Shown piece after piece: positions 52,927 to 57,599 of a stretch of DNA of 57,599 nucleotides. The DNA is from Eubacterium sp. (lineage in GTDB: Bacteria; Bacillota; Clostridia; Lachnospirales; Lachnospiraceae). Under the pieces are notes generated by a model. It did not search any database and had not been told where the DNA came from. It saw only the letters and a list, made by a program, of their open reading frames with translations. The stretch covers positions 1 through 57,599 of the forward strand of contig JAFYHN010000051.1 of the NCBI GenBank assembly GCA_017539165.1, given 5' to 3'. The position numbers and the translations under genes were made by a program. The number at the start of each line of letters is the position of its first letter. Position 1 is the stretch's first letter.

Positions 52927-55900
52927 ATGAAAAAAGGATTCAAGAGGCTTATTGCCGGTGGTTTAGCTGCCGTCATGACGGTATCTCTTATAGTGACCGG
53001 AAGCGGTAGTGTGAAAAAGGTGGATGCCGCAGAACTAGTCCAGGATTCTGCCAGTGCTGTTAACTATGGTACTATATTGGGACGAGGCGTTGATTATGGT
53101 ATCATCGCAGACAAGTTTCTGCAGATGAACCATATGGAGTCTACTCTGGCAGTTGAAACATTTTCTAATTATAAGAATGATTTCAATACCATCGATCTTA
53201 TCGAGGCAGGATCTACAGCTCAGCTTCTTATAGGTGGGGTGGATACAAGCAGAGCACAGTATCCGAATAGTGAAGCTGCTAAACGACCAATATATATTGA
53301 TAGGTCAACTGCAGGTACGCTTAATATAGAAGGTTCACCTGCTGCTATGCAGAATTTTGATGGTACAAGATCAGGAGGATACTTCAATATTGACAACGTA
53401 TTGGGTTCAGGTACCAAGATTCTTACTACAACAAACTCAGATACAGTTGCAAATATTCAGAAGATATATCAGAATGCATTTGAATCATCAGCAACTCTTT
53501 CTGCAAAAGCAAATAATCCTGATTATGTTGTTAATTACAGGAATTATATGGAGGGAAAGACTCTCAGATTTGGTGATGAGTTCAAGAATAAAGTTATCTA
53601 TATAAATGTAGATAATGAACTTCTTCAGAAAATGAAGGATGCTCAGGGCATCAGCATTATAAAAGATGAAACATCCGTTATTGTATTTAACATATCCGAC
53701 AATTCAGGAACAAATAGCAAGAATGGAATTCATATAGATAAATATGATGTTTCTGTTGATGGAGGAAAATCATTTATCCTCACAGATAGCTACTCAGACA
53801 GACCTGTTGCTGGAATGACAACAGAAACGGACAAGAATGATCTACAGATATGCCAGAAGATAATCTGGAATATCACTTCTCATGAAAATGTTACCCTTGG
53901 TAACTCTTCAGGTTTATTTATTGTGCCAAATAGCCCACTTGTAGATGTTATTCATACATGTGCAGGATGGATAGTTGCAGAGAATTTACAGAACAATGGT
54001 GGTGAGTGGCACTATATCTATCGTGGCGGTAATCAGAACGTTCTGGACGACGGTGTTGGCCAGATCCATTTTGCTGCCCGCAAATCTTTTACTCATGCAT
54101 ATAATGGAAAGGACACTTTAGAGGATACTACTATATATGCTGAGAAAGACGACTATAGTTTTAATTGGTATGAGACTGAGAGAAACTATGATATCACAGG
54201 AAAAACTCCTCAGGTTGTTTCAAATGAATCTACAAATAAGATTCAGTTCCCTAAACTTGAATTCTACAATTCCAAGACAAAAACAAAATATGATAGTACG
54301 TCAGAACCAGTGACTAGGAACTTTACCATCAACATGGGTGGTGGAAGTGCTACCCTTGTTGACTGGGATGAAGGAAACAAACCGTTCTTTGAAGCAGCCA
54401 GAGCTGCTGGTTCAAAGGTAACGTTTAATTTTAATGCGTCAAATAATGGACGGCTTACATTTAAGAATACATGGTCTCCTGCTACATATAGTTATCCTGT
54501 TAAGGCAGGTTGGAATTCTATTGAGATAGATTCAGAAGATCTTGTGGCATGTGGTCAGTCAATTAATTTCTCATCTAATGCAGGAATATATCAGATTGAT
54601 GCTGCTCTTGAATATGACAAAGTTACAGTAACTACGTCGACTGTTAATCTTGATCCTTCTGAGATGAAGTACTATATTCCAAATGGTCAGTCAAAAGAGT
54701 TCTTCTATGTTATAAACGAGGTTGATGCCGGAAAATCAAAGAATCATGTTACAAATTCTACAGGTGATATAAAGATCAGACTTGTAGTAACAAACAACGG
54801 TGGAACTCTGTCATATACGGTTGATTCCGAGACTACTCTTGGAGATAAGAGCATCTATAAGACAAATAAGAATGTAAAGATGTCAGGTGTTGAGTTCAGC
54901 CTGGGATCATTCTTCAACTTATATAATGAAACTACAGCATTAGATATCCTTAAGAAGACAGAAAATGGTTCAGTTCTTAAGGGAGCAGAACTTGAAGTGA
55001 CTTGTGCTGATAGTAAGTTCAAATTTACTGATGCAAATCTTTCACTTGGTACTGATGCTGCTAAAGTTTCTGTAACAGATAAGAAGATTGTATTCAAATC
55101 AGGAACAACTGCTACTACAATTCAGAATCTTCCTGATGGAGTTTATTATATTAAAGAAACTGGAGTACCTGACGGATATGTGAAGGTTGATAATGCAACT
55201 GTAACAATCGAGGGTGATAAGGTTATTAATTGCGTATTTGATACTAAGAAAAGAAGTATTGATTCATCTTGGTCAGAGGCAACAGATGAGGCAAATGCAA
55301 CTGTAGTATTAGTAGATAAATTTACGCCTAAATTTGGTTCACTTGTAATAAGCAAAACTATAAGTGGAGCTCCTTTAAATGAGCTCGAGGATATTGCATT
55401 TGATGTAACATCAAAAGATAGCAATGCTAAAGAAGTTTCTGTTCCCAATCTTAAGTTCGCTAATGTAGGAACAATCATTGGCCAGGATTGGATAGATGAG
55501 GGAAATGGAAAGTATACATTTACAATAGATAACCTTCCGGAGAACGTAACATATAATGTTTCAGAGACTTTGGATGGTCATAATATTACATACAGTCTTG
55601 TTTCTTCTACATCTAATGGTTCGGCAAAAATAATTGGTAAAGATATTCAAACAGTTGAACTGACAAATAACTATAAGAAGAATACTTCTAAGCTTGTGAT
55701 TTCTAAAGAATTTGCTGGTTTAGGTGAGGACCTTAAACCAGGAGATGATAGAATCAATGGTCTTAAGTTTACTATCACCACAGAGATAGATGGACAGACT
55801 TATTATGTTAAACCAGTCTTTAAATCACAGTTAGGAAAGTTTGGCTGCAGATTATCAACAGACCCAACAAGTCTTTTCTATGGAGCATTTTATAATGATG

Positions 55901-57599
55901 GTTCTGAGAATCTTATTGAATTCGATGAAGTGCCATATGGAACATATACCATTAAAGAAGAAGATGGTTCTGTAATAGGATATACTCTGAGCAAGATAGA
56001 AGTAGTAGATGGTGAAGATACTGAGGAGACAAATACTAAGAGTGTAACACTTGATAACTCGACAGGCGAGAAAGTTACATTTAAAAATACATATTCTCCT
56101 GAGACTGGAAGTATCAAGATTACAAAGACAATAGAAGGTCCTGTAACAGATAATGACCTGAAGAATCTTACTTTTGTTGTGAAGGATAGTTCAGATGTTC
56201 AGGTGTTTAAGGGAACACTTGGAGAGTTCACAAAAGATGATGACGGAAATTATGTTGCAACAATAAGTGACCTTGATGTTAATCAGACATATACCGTAAC
56301 AGAGACATTGTTTGATGTTACAGGTAGAGATGTTGAAGTTTCTTATAAGATAGGTGCTGATGGAACTACACAGTCAGGAAATGCGGCAACAGATATAGAC
56401 GTAGACGCAAATGATACGACAGAGGTGTTCTTTACAGATGTATATCAGAAGAATACAGGAAATCTTATCATTACTAAGTCAATTGATGGACAGAATCTTA
56501 CAGAGAGTGAATTTAAATCGGCTCTTAAGTTCCAGATAACTACAAAAGTTGACGAAAAGACTATGTATGTCAACAGAAATGGTAAGCTTGTATCCGGAAA
56601 GACTACATTTACTATGGCACAGGCTGGATTTAAGAAAGATGTCAATGGTATATACACAAAGACATTTACAGATCTGCCATTTGGTACTTATGAAGTAACA
56701 GAGACAAATTCTGATGTACCAGGATATACACTTAAGTCGACTTCTGTTACAGATGGAAAATCTGCTATAGCACTTAATCAGGATGCTACTGTTGATCTTA
56801 AGGATGAGTATGATGCTAACGAGCATATAGTAAAGATAAGTAAAGTAGATGCAGTAAATGGACAGGAGATTCCTGGTGCGACTATCGTACTTAAGGATAA
56901 AGATGATCAGGTTATTGATACATGGATATCAATAGCAGGTGGAAAAGAGTTTTCTGTAAAACCAGGAACATATAAACTTGAAGAAACAGTTGCTCCAACT
57001 GGATATGATAAAGTTGAATCTATTATTGAATTTACTGTTGATAAGAAAGGAAATGTAATACTCGATTCGGCTGTTTCAAGTGGAGTATGTGAATACAAAA
57101 ATGGTCAGATTGTAATAAAGAATCAGCCAGAGAAGACATATGATATCAATGTAAGCAAGGTAGATGCAGATAACCTTACAAAGGAAATCGGCGGAGCCCA
57201 GATCAAAGTAACAAAAGACGATGAAGATAAAACATTAGTCGACAGCTGGACATCAGTAGATAATAAGACACATAAGATAACAGGAGTAACAGCAGGTGAT
57301 TACATTCTCACAGAGAAAGTAGCACCAGAGGGATACGATCTTGTTACAACAGAGATCAAGTTCAATGTATCAAAGGACGGAAAAGTAACACTTACCGGAC
57401 AGTACAGTGACGGAGAAATCGAAGTAACAACAGATGGAAAGCTTATCCTTAAAGATAAGAAGACACCAGAAAAGACATACGATATCAATGTAAGCAAGGT
57501 AGATGCAGATAACCTTACAAAGGAAATCGGCGGAGCCCAGATCAAAGTAACAAAAGACGATGAAGATAAAACATTAGTCGACAGCTGGACATCAGTAGA
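52927..57599 (+). CDS. Very large SpaA/Cna-B pilin-type adhesin (3' end beyond the window)
   Basis: The frame is open for 1557 codons to the window edge. A signal peptide (about 1-36, ending near VDAAE) precedes an N-terminal region of about 640 residues whose start (YGIIADKFLQMNHMESTLAV) is like the choice-of-anchor domains of pilin-related proteins. From about 670, prealbumin-like beta domains follow: a SpaA-type domain, then four modules opening GSLVISKTI, SKLVISKEF, GSIKITKTI or GNLIITKSI, each with a YTVTET-like strand, then SpaA-type repeats with the Lys of KISKVD or NVSKVD and the Glu of LEETVAP or LTEKVAP, the pair that can form isopeptide bonds. The last repeats are nearly identical. 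It is presumably a surface adhesin or pilus subunit; the sorting signal is not in view. Confidence 0.88.
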   Translation, partial: MKKGFKRLIAGGLAAVMTVSLIVTGSGSVKKVDAAELVQDSASAVNYGTILGRGVDYGIIADKFLQMNHMESTLAVETFSNYKNDFNTIDLIEAGSTAQLLIGGVDTSRAQYPNSEAAKRPIYIDRSTAGTLNIEGSPAAMQNFDGTRSGGYFNIDNVLGSGTKILTTTNSDTVANIQKIYQNAFESSATLSAKANNPDYVVNYRNYMEGKTLRFGDEFKNKVIYINVDNELLQKMKDAQGISIIKDETSVIVFNISDNSGTNSKNGIHIDKYDVSVDGGKSFILTDSYSDRPVAGMTTETDKNDLQICQKIIWNITSHENVTLGNSSGLFIVPNSPLVDVIHTCAGWIVAENLQNNGGEWHYIYRGGNQNVLDDGVGQIHFAARKSFTHAYNGKDTLEDTTIYAEKDDYSFNWYETERNYDITGKTPQVVSNESTNKIQFPKLEFYNSKTKTKYDSTSEPVTRNFTINMGGGSATLVDWDEGNKPFFEAARAAGSKVTFNFNASNNGRLTFKNTWSPATYSYPVKAGWNSIEIDSEDLVACGQSINFSSNAGIYQIDAALEYDKVTVTTSTVNLDPSEMKYYIPNGQSKEFFYVINEVDAGKSKNHVTNSTGDIKIRLVVTNNGGTLSYTVDSETTLGDKSIYKTNKNVKMSGVEFSLGSFFNLYNETTALDILKKTENGSVLKGAELEVTCADSKFKFTDANLSLGTDAAKVSVTDKKIVFKSGTTATTIQNLPDGVYYIKETGVPDGYVKVDNATVTIEGDKVINCVFDTKKRSIDSSWSEATDEANATVVLVDKFTPKFGSLVISKTISGAPLNELEDIAFDVTSKDSNAKEVSVPNLKFANVGTIIGQDWIDEGNGKYTFTIDNLPENVTYNVSETLDGHNITYSLVSSTSNGSAKIIGKDIQTVELTNNYKKNTSKLVISKEFAGLGEDLKPGDDRINGLKFTITTEIDGQTYYVKPVFKSQLGKFGCRLSTDPTSLFYGAFYNDGSENLIEFDEVPYGTYTIKEEDGSVIGYTLSKIEVVDGEDTEETNTKSVTLDNSTGEKVTFKNTYSPETGSIKITKTIEGPVTDNDLKNLTFVVKDSSDVQVFKGTLGEFTKDDDGNYVATISDLDVNQTYTVTETLFDVTGRDVEVSYKIGADGTTQSGNAATDIDVDANDTTEVFFTDVYQKNTGNLIITKSIDGQNLTESEFKSALKFQITTKVDEKTMYVNRNGKLVSGKTTFTMAQAGFKKDVNGIYTKTFTDLPFGTYEVTETNSDVPGYTLKSTSVTDGKSAIALNQDATVDLKDEYDANEHIVKISKVDAVNGQEIPGATIVLKDKDDQVIDTWISIAGGKEFSVKPGTYKLEETVAPTGYDKVESIIEFTVDKKGNVILDSAVSSGVCEYKNGQIVIKNQPEKTYDINVSKVDADNLTKEIGGAQIKVTKDDEDKTLVDSWTSVDNKTHKITGVTAGDYILTEKVAPEGYDLVTTEIKFNVSKDGKVTLTGQYSDGEIEVTTDGKLILKDKKTPEKTYDINVSKVDADNLTKEIGGAQIKVTKDDEDKTLVDSWTSV
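57142..57260 (+). repeat. Exact 119-nt repeat, copy 1
   Basis: It encodes the start of a SpaA-type domain (DINVSKVDADNLTKE onward). It is identical, base for base, to 57481-57599, at a period of 339 nt (113 codons). Confidence 0.95.
57481..57599 (+). repeat. Exact 119-nt repeat, copy 2 (cut by the window end)
   Basis: It is identical to 57142-57260 and runs to the last base of the window, so the true repeat unit and the number of copies extend further. Confidence 0.95.

Overview
The window looks like chromosomal DNA from an anaerobic Firmicute, most likely a Lachnospiraceae member of the Butyrivibrio/Pseudobutyrivibrio type. The evidence is a moderately low GC content by eye, AGA/ATA-rich codon use, strong GGAGG ribosome sites, a complete S10-spc-alpha ribosomal cluster in Firmicutes order followed by ecfA-ecfT-truA-rplM-rpsI, SUF iron-sulfur genes with SufU, zinc-type S14, LuxS, and large BspA-like and pilin-like secreted proteins. 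Family-level placement is inference; no database search was made.

Layout. 1-140 is the 3' end of a group II intron. 208-7892 holds a rhodanese/PP-loop tRNA thiolation-type protein (minus strand), a CobW-family GTPase, a membrane-anchored GDPD-like protein, luxS, and an FtsX/MacB-type ABC exporter. 8039-10836 is a YhaO/YhaN-like (SbcD/SbcC-related) pair with strongly degenerate catalytic motifs. A 139-nt structured inverted repeat separates it from folC and an amidohydrolase. 13503-19547 is a suf operon (sufC, sufB, sufD, an unknown membrane protein, sufS, sufU) with its own promoter and terminator. 19726-26146 holds two paralogous secreted proteins of about 1050 residues with a shared C-terminal leucine-rich module; the same 21-bp palindromic motif lies upstream of each. 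A class I methyltransferase follows.

27327-43330 is the ribosomal cluster: rpsJ to rplQ including secY, adk, infA, rpmJ and rpoA. It is unusual for what lies between genes: long hairpin-rich spacers at rpsJ-rplC, rpsH-rplF, rpmJ-rpsM and rpoA-rplQ, and no map gene between adk and infA. 43333-47389 holds a fused EcfA ATPase, EcfT, TruA, and rplM-rpsI behind a structured leader.

47502-52400 holds a small membrane protein, a DAHP synthase, a Q/P-rich membrane protein with two repeat domains, a C39-peptidase-like protein and an acylphosphatase. After a 577-nt non-coding stretch, the window ends inside a very large secreted SpaA/Cna-B pilin-type adhesin whose last two repeats share an identical 119-nt segment.

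The best leads for something undescribed are: the Ecf ATPase fusion in which both halves lack the switch histidine; the degenerate YhaO/YhaN-like pair; the unknown membrane protein inside suf; the hairpin arrays inside the ribosomal operon; and the tandem-domain membrane protein paired with a C39-like protein. I found no CRISPR array, tRNA, rRNA or recognised defence system.
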